A DNA stretch of 19,947 bases, taken from contig JACRIF010000065.1 in assembly GCA_016220125.1 (NCBI GenBank), forward strand, positions 1 through 19,947. Reading direction: 5' to 3'. Below, piece by piece: positions 6,768-14,732 of this stretch. A program made the position numbers and the translations under genes. The notes beneath the pieces are model-generated. The model saw only the letters and a list, made by a program, of their open reading frames with translations. It ran no database searches and was not told where the DNA came from. Origin of the DNA: Candidatus Peregrinibacteria bacterium (GTDB lineage: Bacteria > Patescibacteriota > Gracilibacteria > UM-FILTER-43-11). Within the stretch, counting starts at the first letter, position 1. Every line of letters starts with the position of its first letter.

Positions 6768-9665
6768 ATGCCCCTTCATCCAATCAAGCCCCTCATCGAT
6801 CGGTTTAGGAGCGTTGTCGCCAATGAGCACATCGGCATTCTTTCCATTCGCAATCGATTGCTGGTTGCCTTTGTGGCGGTTGCCCTGGTTCCCTCCCTGA
6901 TGATCAGCTTCAATGCGATCCAGTTTGGCAAACAATCCATTTTGAATGAAAAGTCGACCCAGTTTTTCGCCCTTTCGAATCACAAGGCGGGCCAAATCAG
7001 CGATGCGATCGGCACTTTCAAGAACCAAATTACCACTTTTGCCCAAACCGACGGTCCCTTTGCCCAGGATGCCGAACTTTTTATCGCCGAACCCTCCTCG
7101 AAATCCAGGATCTACCGGGACTTTGACCAATTTCTTTACAACAATCCCGCGTTTTTCGAGATTTCCCTCTTGGATGCCAACTCGGGAACGATTGTCGCCT
7201 CCAGCGCGCCCGAAACTGAAGGCTCCCCCCATTCCGATGCCACTTATTTCATCGAGGGGAAGCGGGGTGTTTTTTTGGACCCTTTCCAATTTTCCCCGAT
7301 TCGCCATGACATCGCCTCCACTTTTTCCCTTCCCATCCGGAATCGTTATGGCCAGCTCCTTTCCGTGCTTATGGCCCGGCTCAACCATGAATCCCTCAAC
7401 GAATTCCTGTCGCAGAATTACGGATTGGGGAAAACGGGTATTTCCTACATCGTGAATCACGAAGGCCGGTATGTGCTTGGAATGGAATTTGGCATTCGGC
7501 CTCCTCCGAACATCATCACCCTTTCAGACCATCCCCTTTTGGATTCCGGCGGTATCCGCGCCGCCCTCTCGAATGTTCGCGGGGGATCGATCTACGACAA
7601 CTATGCCCACAAGCCCGTGCTCGGCTACTACCAATCCCTCCCCGTGTTGGATGCCGGCCTCCTGATCGAGCAGGATTTGCATGAAGTTCTTGTCCCCATC
7701 TTCGATCTGGAACGCCTGATTGTTTTTTACTCGCTCTTGGCCCTTGCCATCGCCCTGACCATGGCCAAGCTGATTTCCTCCCGAATTTCAAAGCCGATTG
7801 TGCAGCTGGCCCAGCTTTCCACTTACATTGCCTCGGGCAAACGGGTTGCCATTCCACTTCTGCCACCCGTGGATGAAGTGGGCGTTTTGAGCCAATCCAT
7901 TGCCCAGATGACCGATCATTTACTGGGATCCCTGAGCGATATCCGCCAGATCATCGAGACGATGCCCGATGCCTTGTTCATCGTGAACGAGCAGGGAATC
8001 ATCGTTTCCGCCAACACCTACGCCTATCGGTTGACCGGCTATTCCAAGCATGAAGTGGAAGGGTCCACCTTTGGCCATTTGGTGCGTTTTCAGGAGGACC
8101 GGGTTCCCTCGTCGAATGCACCAGGGGTTGAAACCCTTGATATTCTTGCCCATCTCGACACCCTTGGCCAGAGGGGCGCCTTGAGCGATCTCAATATGCT
8201 CTGCATTCCCAAGAAGGGATCCCCCATTCCGGTCCTGCTTTCCAAGGCCCTGTTGCCTGGACGTGGTCATCAGCCCAATCGCATCGTGGTCATTGCGCAG
8301 GATCTACGGCGCCAACGACGCTACGCGAAGGAACGCGTGGATGCCATCGTGCCCGCGCTGAGTCGAATGTCCCTGGGCGATTTTTCATTTAAATTGGAAT
8401 TGCCCCCCCAGAACGATGAGTTCACGGATCTGGTCGCCTCGATCCAACTCATGGCCGACAATTTGCGGGAATTGGTCGAAGAGAACCAAAACAAGGCCGC
8501 CGAGATTTTCGCCTCCAACCTCAAGTTGCGCAAATCCCACACCACCCTGTTGAAGTCCAAGGAGTCGATCGAGGCCGAAAAATCAAAAGCCGACGCCCTT
8601 TTGGGCAGTATCGGCGAGGGAATTATCGCCATTGATTTGAAGGGGAAGGTTTTATTGATGAATCAACAGGCGGAACGCATGTTTGATCGGAGCACGGCCT
8701 CCGTCCTCGGAAACTCTTTCGCCGCCTATTTCAATTTTCAGGACCAGTCCGGGAAGCCGATCAATATGGAATCGACCATTTTCGAACATGTCGTTTCCAA
8801 GAAAACACAGCATTTCACCACGGTTTATTTTGCCCGGCCCAATGCCGAGCGACTTCCCCTCGCAACCACCCTTTCGCCGATTTTGCAGGGAAAGAAGCTG
8901 ATCGGCATCATTGGCACGTTCCGCGATATCCGGCGCGAAACGGAGATCGATAAGGCGAAGAGCGAGTTTGTGTCGTTGGCCTCGCATCAATTGCGCACCC
9001 CCCTCACCGCGGTCAAATGGTTGTTGGAGGAGTTGATGCGCAAGGGCGGGTTCAATGCGCGGCAACTGGGTTACCTGACGGATATCCAGTCCTCCACGGG
9101 GAGGCTGATCACCCTGGTCAATGATCTTTTGAACGTTTCCCGCCTCGAATCGGGGGTTTTGACGATCGAGCCACGGCCAGTGGATCTTGGAAAGTGGATT
9201 GAAGCCGCGGTCAAGGAGTATCGCTTCATGTCCAAGGCCAAACAACAGCGCATTGAATTTGAAAAGCCCTCCACCCCCGTGATGCTTTCCATCGACCCCG
9301 AGCTTTACCGCCAAATTTTGGACAATATCGTTTCCAATGCCATCAAATACAGTTTCAACGGCAAAACCATCGTCATCAAACTTGCGCGGAAATCACATGG
9401 GGTCACCGTGAGCGTGAAAGATCAGGGTATTGGCATCACCTCCAATGAGAAAAAGTCCCTATTCACCAAATTTTTCAGAACGGCCGAGGCGGCCAAGTTT
9501 TCCACCACCAGTTCGGGGCTCGGGCTTTACATCATCAAAAAGATTTTGGATATTTCCGGAGGCTCCATCATTGTCGAGTCGGAGAAGGACAAAGGCACCC
9601 TTGTCAGCGTCACCTATCCCTTGAAGGGGATGATCGCTAAGAAAGGAGCGAAGACTCTGATATAA
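6768..9665 (+). CDS. Cache-HAMP-PAS-HAMP-PAS sensor histidine kinase
   Basis: This 965-residue membrane kinase has transmembrane helices at about 30-48 and 317-336, enclosing an extracellular dCache-like domain (about 50-315). Inside the cell follow HAMP (about 337-389), PAS (391-515), a second HAMP-like linker (518-577, SLGDFSFKLELPPQNDEFTDL), PAS (609-730), HisKA and HATPase_c. The H-box is SLASHQLRTPLT with phosphoacceptor His740. The N-box Asn is N857, the G1 box DQGIGI begins at D885, and the G2 box SSGLGLYI lies at 915-922. All catalytic motifs are present, so it should be active. There is no fused receiver; the CheY-like protein at 9814 is the obvious partner. The gene starts 3 nt after the substrate-binding protein gene, implying a shared mRNA and probably joint sensing. 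Its tail (GMIAKKGAKTL) matches that of the second kinase. Confidence 0.92.
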   Translation: MPLHPIKPLIDRFRSVVANEHIGILSIRNRLLVAFVAVALVPSLMISFNAIQFGKQSILNEKSTQFFALSNHKAGQISDAIGTFKNQITTFAQTDGPFAQDAELFIAEPSSKSRIYRDFDQFLYNNPAFFEISLLDANSGTIVASSAPETEGSPHSDATYFIEGKRGVFLDPFQFSPIRHDIASTFSLPIRNRYGQLLSVLMARLNHESLNEFLSQNYGLGKTGISYIVNHEGRYVLGMEFGIRPPPNIITLSDHPLLDSGGIRAALSNVRGGSIYDNYAHKPVLGYYQSLPVLDAGLLIEQDLHEVLVPIFDLERLIVFYSLLALAIALTMAKLISSRISKPIVQLAQLSTYIASGKRVAIPLLPPVDEVGVLSQSIAQMTDHLLGSLSDIRQIIETMPDALFIVNEQGIIVSANTYAYRLTGYSKHEVEGSTFGHLVRFQEDRVPSSNAPGVETLDILAHLDTLGQRGALSDLNMLCIPKKGSPIPVLLSKALLPGRGHQPNRIVVIAQDLRRQRRYAKERVDAIVPALSRMSLGDFSFKLELPPQNDEFTDLVASIQLMADNLRELVEENQNKAAEIFASNLKLRKSHTTLLKSKESIEAEKSKADALLGSIGEGIIAIDLKGKVLLMNQQAERMFDRSTASVLGNSFAAYFNFQDQSGKPINMESTIFEHVVSKKTQHFTTVYFARPNAERLPLATTLSPILQGKKLIGIIGTFRDIRRETEIDKAKSEFVSLASHQLRTPLTAVKWLLEELMRKGGFNARQLGYLTDIQSSTGRLITLVNDLLNVSRLESGVLTIEPRPVDLGKWIEAAVKEYRFMSKAKQQRIEFEKPSTPVMLSIDPELYRQILDNIVSNAIKYSFNGKTIVIKLARKSHGVTVSVKDQGIGITSNEKKSLFTKFFRTAEAAKFSTTSSGLGLYIIKKILDISGGSIIVESEKDKGTLVSVTYPLKGMIAKKGAKTLI

Positions 9666-9669
9666 TCAC

Positions 9670-9745
9670 ATAGTGTTAAAGTGCATAAGTTCGTAAGTGC
9701 TTAAGTGCTGAAATCCCAAAGTAACAAGTGACAGAAGTGACAAGT
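9670..9745 (+). repeat. AAGTGC/AAGTGAC short-word repeat array, copy 2
   Basis: The first half (9670-9709) is five degenerate 8-bp units close to TAAGTGCT. The second half (9721-9745) is the 25-nt AAGTGAC segment shared with 5594-5618 at 23 of 25 positions, with the same 7-9-7 word spacing. The remainder of the gap to 9813 is A/T-rich and I see no strong promoter in it. Confidence 0.6.
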
Positions 9746-9813
9746 TAAAATTATTAGGAAAAACTTTTTTGTTTCGAAATATCGAGTTTCAATTTCTCAA
9801 TAATTAAATTTCA

Positions 9814-10197
9814 ATGCCAAAAGCTTCCAAAAAATCCCCCGGCAAAACCATTCTGATCGCCGAGGATGACCCTTTTTTGAGCAAGATCATCCGCAACCGC
9901 TTGGCCGAGGAGGGTTTCGCCATCGACACCGCGACCGACGGTGATGAAACGCTTCAGAAAATTTCGACCGGCCACTATGCCCTGGTCACCCTGGATCTCA
10001 TCATGCCGAACAAGAACGGGTTTGAAGTGTTGGCGGAGCTCAAAAAACAAAAAATCAAGGTTCCCGTGCTGGTGTTCACCAATTTGGCCCAATCGGAAGA
10101 CGAACGAGAAGTCATGTCCTTGGGCGCCAAGGGCTATTATGTGAAATCGGACATCTCCATCGATGATCTGGTGAATACCGTGAAACGCTACGTTTAG
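9814..10197 (+). CDS. CheY-like single-domain response regulator
   Basis: This 127-residue receiver has no output domain. All active-site residues are present: the acidic cluster E17-D18-D19 in ILIAEDDPFL, phosphoacceptor D61 in LDLIMP, switch Thr89 and Lys111 in GAKGYYVK. Beta-4 ends in LVFTNL, with Asn after the switch Thr where CheY usually has Ala. With no DNA-binding or enzymatic domain, it should act by binding a target protein when phosphorylated, as CheY, PilG and PilH do. It lies between two histidine kinases and is probably phosphorylated by one or both. The start at 9814 is the first ATG; no Shine-Dalgarno is visible. A terminator hairpin overlaps the stop codon, ending the upstream unit. 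Confidence 0.9.
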   Translation: MPKASKKSPGKTILIAEDDPFLSKIIRNRLAEEGFAIDTATDGDETLQKISTGHYALVTLDLIMPNKNGFEVLAELKKQKIKVPVLVFTNLAQSEDEREVMSLGAKGYYVKSDISIDDLVNTVKRYV

Positions 10198-10219
10198 CGT
10201 TTTCCGATTTTATTTTTTT
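10183..10219 (+). terminator. Rho-independent terminator overlapping the CheY stop codon
   Basis: A perfect 8-bp stem, AAACGCTA (10183-10190) with TAGCGTTT (10195-10202), has the loop CGTT and is followed by TCCGATTTTATTTTTTT. The TAG stop codon forms the start of the 3' arm. The T-tract begins a few bases after the stem, so efficiency is uncertain. The rest of the gap (10220-10379) holds G/C-rich short inverted words and a CATAAT (10357-10362) that could be a weak -10 for the next gene, without a matching -35. Confidence 0.55.
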
Positions 10220-10379
10220 GGGCCTTGGCGGCGCCCATGATTTCGCTTGTGGGGCCCGACCATTTCCCGACACGCATTGTCTCACATTGTTCAAGATTAC
10301 CCCCTATTGCCCCCTTTATTTTTTACCTCCAAGCGAGGTGATCCGACGCCGATTTCCATAATGCCCTCCCCAGAACGTT

Positions 10380-12455
10380 ATGGCAAAACTAGTCCAATGG
10401 TTTATTGAATTCACCCAACCCTCCAAGCGCAGGGCCCAAATGGTCCTATCGATTATTTTCGTGCTTTTAGTGGCGCCTTTGGTGGTCGTCAGTTTTGTCA
10501 ATTACCGCTATTTGAAAGCCCAACTCACCGCCTCGGTTTTGAAAGAGCATGGGATGTTGGCCTCGTTTGGAGCCACCATGCTGGATGAACGTTTTGGCGG
10601 GTATATCGAACTGGGGGAATCGGTTGCCAACCGAATCTCCGTCAAGGAAGCTTTGGACAAGTCCGATTGGGACGGCGCCATTTTGTTGATGAAGGATATC
10701 GTCCAGGAACATGGCGACCTGGATCGCATTTTTGTGACGGATACCACTGGCTTGCTTCATGCGGGTTATCCCGCCATGCCCGAGGTTGTAGGCAAAAATT
10801 ATGCTTTTCGCGATTGGTTTCGCGGCGTAAGCCGCAATTGGGAACCCTATGTTTCGGAGGCCTATCGCAGGGCCATTATTCCGGAAATCAACGCGATCAC
10901 GATTGCCATTCCGCTTCGGGGCAATAGCAGCGAAATAAAAGGGATCTTGGCCCTCCAGTTGAAAATGGACACCATCCAGGCCTGGGCTCGCAACAACCCC
11001 ATCGGCGAATCGGGATTTTTGTACTTCATTGATCCGTCCGGCCATCCGATCGGGCATCCCTTGTACGCCCCGCAGGCCGAATTGGTTGATTTGAGAGGGG
11101 ATCCCGCCGTTATCAAGGCGTTGGGCTCCAAAAAGGGGTCCGAGATTTATCTCAATGCCCAAAAAAACCAAGAGGTGATCGTGGCTTACGCTTCGTCCAA
11201 ATACAAATGGGCGGCCATCGTCGAGGAGAATTCCGCCGATGCGTTTCGCGCCTTCAATTGGACCCTGTTGAACACCGTTGCGATTGGCCTCTTTTTGATT
11301 GTCCTCTCCGCTTTTTTTGTTATTTTCATTCTCAATGCCCTGAGCATTTTCAATGCCCTTCGACAGAGGCAGGAGTCCCTTTTGGAAAGCATTGGCGACG
11401 GGGTGGTGGCTATTGATCGTTATTTCAACATCATCCTTTGGAACAAGGCCTCGCAAAACATATCGGGTTATGCCCCACACGAAGCGTTGGGTCGACCCTT
11501 CCGTGAAATCATGCAACTGAAGCGCGAATCGGATCACACTGAAAATATCGTTTTTCTTGAGGAGACCATGCTATTCGGCAAGACGAAAACCATGGAAAAC
11601 AGCACTCTCCTGATCGCCAAAGACGGTCGTGAGATTCCCGTGTCGGACAGCGCCGCACCGGTGTTCGATCCCGATGGAAAGGTTGTTGGCGCCATTGTCG
11701 TTTTTCGCGATGTCACCAAGGAGCGGGAAGTGGAGACCGCCCGGCAGGAATTTGTTTCCCTGGCCTCCCATCAATTGAGGACCCCTTTGACCGGGATTCG
11801 ATGGATCACCCAAATCCTTATGAAGGAGAAAGCAGGTCCCCTGACGGACAAACAAAGAGGCTATATCCTGGATATTGACGAGGCCAATGGGCGCTTGCTC
11901 AAATTGGTCAACAGTCTCCTCAACAGCTCACGAGTCGAGTTGGGCACGTTCTCGGTTACGCCCGAACCCACGGATCTTGAGGAATTGACCCAGATCACCC
12001 TGAAGGAGCTTGAGTCGGAAATTTCCAAAAAGGAGTTGAGGGTCCATACCGATTTACCCCACGATATCCCCGTGATCGAGGCGGATCCCAAATTGATCAA
12101 GATGATCCTCCAGAACCTTATTTCCAACGCTGTGAAGTACACGCCCTCCAAAGGGCAAATCACCATTTCCCTTTCAAAAGAAGCGGACACCATTTCGCTC
12201 AAGGTTTCCGACACGGGGATGGGGATACCCAAAGCCGAGCAGGGGAAGGTTTTTTCCAAGCTTTGGAGAGGGGCCAATGCCGAAAAATCAGTGGAGGAGG
12301 GCACAGGGTTGGGTCTTTACATCATCAAATCAATTTTGGACAAGACCGGCGGGAAGATCGGTTTCAAATCCGTTGAAAACAAAGGAACCACCTTCCTCGT
12401 TTCCCTTCCGGTTTCGGGAATGCAGGCCAAAAAAGGTGAAAAAACGCTTAGTTGA
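10380..12455 (+). CDS. Cache-PAS sensor histidine kinase
   Basis: This 691-residue membrane kinase has a transmembrane helix at about 18-38 (VLSIIFVLLVAPLVVVSFV), an extracellular dCache-like domain (about 42-285), a second transmembrane helix (about 299-320), a PAS domain (about 337-455, SIGDGVVAIDRYFNIILWN), then HisKA and HATPase_c. The H-box is SLASHQLRTPLT with His464. The N-box Asn is N583, the G1 box DTGMGI starts at D611 and the G2 box is GTGLGLYI at 641-648. It is catalytically complete and lacks a receiver. It lies between the two halves of the locus and could phosphorylate the CheY-like proteins at 9814 or 15840. The Cache sequence differs clearly from that of the first kinase, so the ligand probably differs. 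The tail GMQAKKGEKTL resembles that of the first kinase. It appears to be its own transcription unit, preceded by a terminator. Confidence 0.92.
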   Translation: MAKLVQWFIEFTQPSKRRAQMVLSIIFVLLVAPLVVVSFVNYRYLKAQLTASVLKEHGMLASFGATMLDERFGGYIELGESVANRISVKEALDKSDWDGAILLMKDIVQEHGDLDRIFVTDTTGLLHAGYPAMPEVVGKNYAFRDWFRGVSRNWEPYVSEAYRRAIIPEINAITIAIPLRGNSSEIKGILALQLKMDTIQAWARNNPIGESGFLYFIDPSGHPIGHPLYAPQAELVDLRGDPAVIKALGSKKGSEIYLNAQKNQEVIVAYASSKYKWAAIVEENSADAFRAFNWTLLNTVAIGLFLIVLSAFFVIFILNALSIFNALRQRQESLLESIGDGVVAIDRYFNIILWNKASQNISGYAPHEALGRPFREIMQLKRESDHTENIVFLEETMLFGKTKTMENSTLLIAKDGREIPVSDSAAPVFDPDGKVVGAIVVFRDVTKEREVETARQEFVSLASHQLRTPLTGIRWITQILMKEKAGPLTDKQRGYILDIDEANGRLLKLVNSLLNSSRVELGTFSVTPEPTDLEELTQITLKELESEISKKELRVHTDLPHDIPVIEADPKLIKMILQNLISNAVKYTPSKGQITISLSKEADTISLKVSDTGMGIPKAEQGKVFSKLWRGANAEKSVEEGTGLGLYIIKSILDKTGGKIGFKSVENKGTTFLVSLPVSGMQAKKGEKTLS

Positions 12456-12459
12456 TTAC

Positions 12460-12555
12460 GAATTGGTGGCCGAATAGGGGGCCGGATGGGTGATCGAATT
12501 GGTGACCACATTGGCTGCCAAATGGGTGGCTGGATGGGGGATTCTATGGGATGCC
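12460..12555 (+). repeat. Eight degenerate 12-bp tandem repeats
   Basis: Eight consecutive 12-mers start 5 nt after the kinase stop: GAATTGGTGGCC, GAATAGGGGGCC, GGATGGGTGATC, GAATTGGTGACC, ACATTGGCTGCC, AAATGGGTGGCT, GGATGGGGGATT, CTATGGGATGCC. The consensus is about GRATKGGTGRCC. The tract is strongly purine/G-rich on this strand. On the other strand it would read as PIRP-type repeats, but no gene is likely. Function unknown; candidates are a minisatellite, a protein-binding array or a structured 3' UTR. Confidence 0.75.
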
Positions 12556-12563
12556 CTATTCCA

Positions 12564-12636
12564 GGCATGCTCTTCCGAATATCCATTGGTCATGCCACCT
12601 TCCCCGTTTTTTTAACTGTTTTAGCCTTTTTTTGTG
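12564..12636 (+). terminator. Possible weak terminator region before pilB
   Basis: GGCATG (12564-12569) can pair with CATGCC (12591-12596), followed by a T-run (12607-12613) and two more T-tracts (12619-12622, 12627-12633). An alternative stem pairs ATGCC (12551-12555) with GGCAT (12564-12568). The stems are short and the loop is long, so this is tentative; the T-rich stretch also supplies the upstream part of the pilB promoter. Confidence 0.3.
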
Positions 12637-12646
12637 TCTCAAAATA

Positions 12647-12655
12647 TGCTATAAT
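12647..12655 (+). promoter_or_regulatory. Extended -10 promoter for the pilus operon
   Basis: TGC-TATAAT (12647-12655) is a perfect -10 hexamer with an upstream TG. There is no good -35 element: at 15-17 bp upstream lies a poly-T tract, which is typical where an extended -10 compensates. Transcription would begin near 12662, leaving a leader of about 20 nt that includes the Shine-Dalgarno of pilB. Confidence 0.65.
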
Positions 12656-12670
12656 ATAATGATTTATTAA

Positions 12671-12676
12671 AGGGAG
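12671..12676 (+). promoter_or_regulatory. Shine-Dalgarno sequence of pilB
   Basis: AGGGAG lies 7 nt before ATG 12684 and fixes that start. It is the only clear Shine-Dalgarno sequence at any start in the window, which suggests pilB is translated more strongly or differently from its neighbours. Confidence 0.75.
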
Positions 12677-12683
12677 CAAAATT

Positions 12684-14642
12684 ATGGCCAAAAAAAAGAT
12701 CCAAAACACGTTCGTGAAACACACGGTTTCAAACCCGTCCGATTCGATTGAATCGGACCTTGAAAACCCTTTGGTCACGCATCACCTTTCCGAACATCCA
12801 TTGGCCGAGCCGGCTTTGATTTCCTCGGACGAGCCCCCGATCCATGAAATCCGCGAAACAGCCCTCTCCTTCCAAAAACCCTCCTTTTCCAAGACAGCCC
12901 CCGTCGACGAGGATTGGACGATCCACAACATCCTTCGTCCCCATTCGGGCTTTGGGGATGCGACCAACGCCAAAATCCTCGATTACCTTTCCCACTTGGA
13001 CTTGCTGCCCGCCACCAAGATCAAAAAAATCCGCGAAGCCTCCAATAATTCGGATTTCGACCTGGTCGATTTCATCCTGAAAAACCAATTCATGACCGAA
13101 TCGGAAGTCGGACAGGTTTTGGCCGCGTTTTTCAACAAGCCTTATGTCTCTTTCCGAGGGATCAACATCCCCGTTGAAACTTTGACACTCATTCCCAAAG
13201 AGGTGAGCCGGAGAAACGGGATCGTGGCCTACGAGGATGCGGACGGATTATTGAAGGTGGCCATGGTGAACCCCGCCGATACCCATTTGACCGATTTGCT
13301 TGCCAAAAAAATAGGCAAGAAGATTGAAGTCCACTATACGACCCCTTCCCAAGTCGCGCAGGCTGCCAGGCTTTACCCCTCCGAATTTCATGCTCAGTTG
13401 AAGGATTTTCTTGTCCCTGGACGCGCTTTGCCCTTGGATCAATTGGCCCAACTATTCGACTCCCTGATCCTTTTCGCCTTCCAGCGCGGGGCATCCGATG
13501 TGCATATAGAGCCATTTGAGAAGGAGGTGCGCATCCGTTTCAGGATCGATGGTGTTTTGCACACCATTGCAACCCTTCCGAAAGGAATCATGGAAACCGC
13601 TGTGAACCACATCAAAGTGCTCGCGCATCTCAGGATCGACACGCACAACGCTTCTCAGGATGGCCGTTTCAAGATGGCCTACGAGAAGACCACCATCAAC
13701 TTCCGCGTCTCCATCATGCCCACGTACCACGGTGAAAAAGTGGTGCTCCGCTTGTTAACCTCGGAAATGCAGGATTGGACCTTGGCAGATCTTGGTTACC
13801 AGGCGGGCGACCAGGGAATCCTTGAAAAGGGCATCGCCAAAAGCAATGGCATGATCCTGGTCACAGGACCCACCGGCAGTGGAAAAACCACCACTCTTTA
13901 CGCTCTTTTGAAGGTTTTGAACCAGGAGGGGATCAACCTTTCCACCATCGAGGATCCGATCGAATACGGGTTGCCCGGCATTGTGCAGATCCAAGTGAAT
14001 CCCCTCACCAACATCACCTATGCCGAGGGGCTCAAATCGCTCATGCGCCAAGACCCCGACGTGTTGATGATCGGTGAAATCCGCGATTTCGAAACGGGCA
14101 AGATCGCCGTGAATGCGGCACTCACGGGGCATTTGGTGCTTTCCACCTTGCACACCAACAACGCCAGCCTAGCTCCGTTGCGCTTGTTGCAAATGGGCGT
14201 GGATCCCTACTTGGTGGTCACCACGGTGAACCTGATTGTCGCCCAACGCCTGGCGCGTAAAATTTGCACCGGGTGCATGACCAGCTACACCTTGACCGCC
14301 AAGGAACTGGATGACATTCAGAAGCGCATTGGCTTGAGCGAGGCCCAAGCCGTGCTTTTCAAAAAGTATTTCGGCAAGGCCAAAGGCGAAAAGGCGCGCC
14401 TTTACAAGGGGGCTGGATGCGAGCTTTGCAATGGCAGCGGTTACCACGGGCGAACGGTGATCGCCGAGACCTTGAAACTCAAGGACAATATCCGCGAACT
14501 TATTTTGAAGAGCCGACCCGAGTCCGAAATCGAGGCGGTCGCGATCCAAAACGGCATGGTCCCCCTGTTTGAGGATGGTTTGAAAAAGGCGATTCAGGGA
14601 CTGACGACGCTGGAGGAGGTGCTGAGAGTTATTAACCAATAA
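12684..14642 (+). CDS. pilB: Type IV pilus assembly ATPase (PilB/GspE family)
   Basis: This 652-residue cytoplasmic motor ATPase drives pilin polymerisation. After a variable N-terminal stretch of about 75 residues comes an MshEN/T2SSE N-terminal domain (about 85-235) and then the secretion ATPase core. Walker A is GPTGSGKTTT with Lys401. Walker B is LMIGEIRD with Glu465, and the His box is LTGHLVLSTLHTN. A tetracysteine zinc site (C528, C531, C579, C582) is intact. The long N-terminal domain and the zinc site separate it from the retraction ATPase PilT. It begins the pilus block, with pilC next, an extended -10 promoter, and the window's only good Shine-Dalgarno. A perfect 9-bp hairpin sits within codons 18-25. 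No pilT gene is visible here. Confidence 0.95.
   Translation: MAKKKIQNTFVKHTVSNPSDSIESDLENPLVTHHLSEHPLAEPALISSDEPPIHEIRETALSFQKPSFSKTAPVDEDWTIHNILRPHSGFGDATNAKILDYLSHLDLLPATKIKKIREASNNSDFDLVDFILKNQFMTESEVGQVLAAFFNKPYVSFRGINIPVETLTLIPKEVSRRNGIVAYEDADGLLKVAMVNPADTHLTDLLAKKIGKKIEVHYTTPSQVAQAARLYPSEFHAQLKDFLVPGRALPLDQLAQLFDSLILFAFQRGASDVHIEPFEKEVRIRFRIDGVLHTIATLPKGIMETAVNHIKVLAHLRIDTHNASQDGRFKMAYEKTTINFRVSIMPTYHGEKVVLRLLTSEMQDWTLADLGYQAGDQGILEKGIAKSNGMILVTGPTGSGKTTTLYALLKVLNQEGINLSTIEDPIEYGLPGIVQIQVNPLTNITYAEGLKSLMRQDPDVLMIGEIRDFETGKIAVNAALTGHLVLSTLHTNNASLAPLRLLQMGVDPYLVVTTVNLIVAQRLARKICTGCMTSYTLTAKELDDIQKRIGLSEAQAVLFKKYFGKAKGEKARLYKGAGCELCNGSGYHGRTVIAETLKLKDNIRELILKSRPESEIEAVAIQNGMVPLFEDGLKKAIQGLTTLEEVLRVINQ
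12737..12758 (+). repeat. Perfect hairpin within early pilB coding sequence
   Basis: GTCCGATTC (12737-12745) pairs exactly with GAATCGGAC (12750-12758) around the loop GATT. It begins 54 nt into the pilB reading frame, encoding the SDSIESD stretch in a non-conserved N-terminal part. It could influence translation or mRNA stability, or be chance. Confidence 0.5.
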
Positions 14643-14643
14643 A

Positions 14644-14731
14644 TTAGTGACTGGTGTCTAGGGTCTAGTGTCTAGTGGGAATCACTAAGCATTACGCAAC
14701 AACGCCAGTCACTAAACACTAGTCACTAAAC
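14644..14731 (+). repeat. Inverted repeat and TAGTG words between pilB and pilC
   Basis: TTAGTGACTGG (14644-14654) is matched by its exact reverse complement CCAGTCACTAA (14705-14715). Inside lie CTAGTG words (14665-14670 and 14673-14678), complemented by CACTAG (14717-14722). Almost the entire 90-nt gap is made of these words. In RNA it would fold into a long hairpin ending about 11 nt before the pilC start; there is no T-tract, so it is not a standard terminator. Confidence 0.65.
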
Positions 14732-14732
14732 A

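Noticed and set aside
10357..10362. CATAAT as promoter of the second kinase
   Set aside because: No -35-like hexamer at suitable spacing and no extended -10; too weak to list as a feature.
12460..12555. CRISPR array
   Set aside because: The units are 12 bp, contiguous, degenerate and without spacers.
12317..12586. Minus-strand frame with PIRP-type repeats across the 12-bp array
   Set aside because: The repeat gives an open frame by its 12-bp period, but the frame continues into the antisense of the kinase and has no initiation signal.
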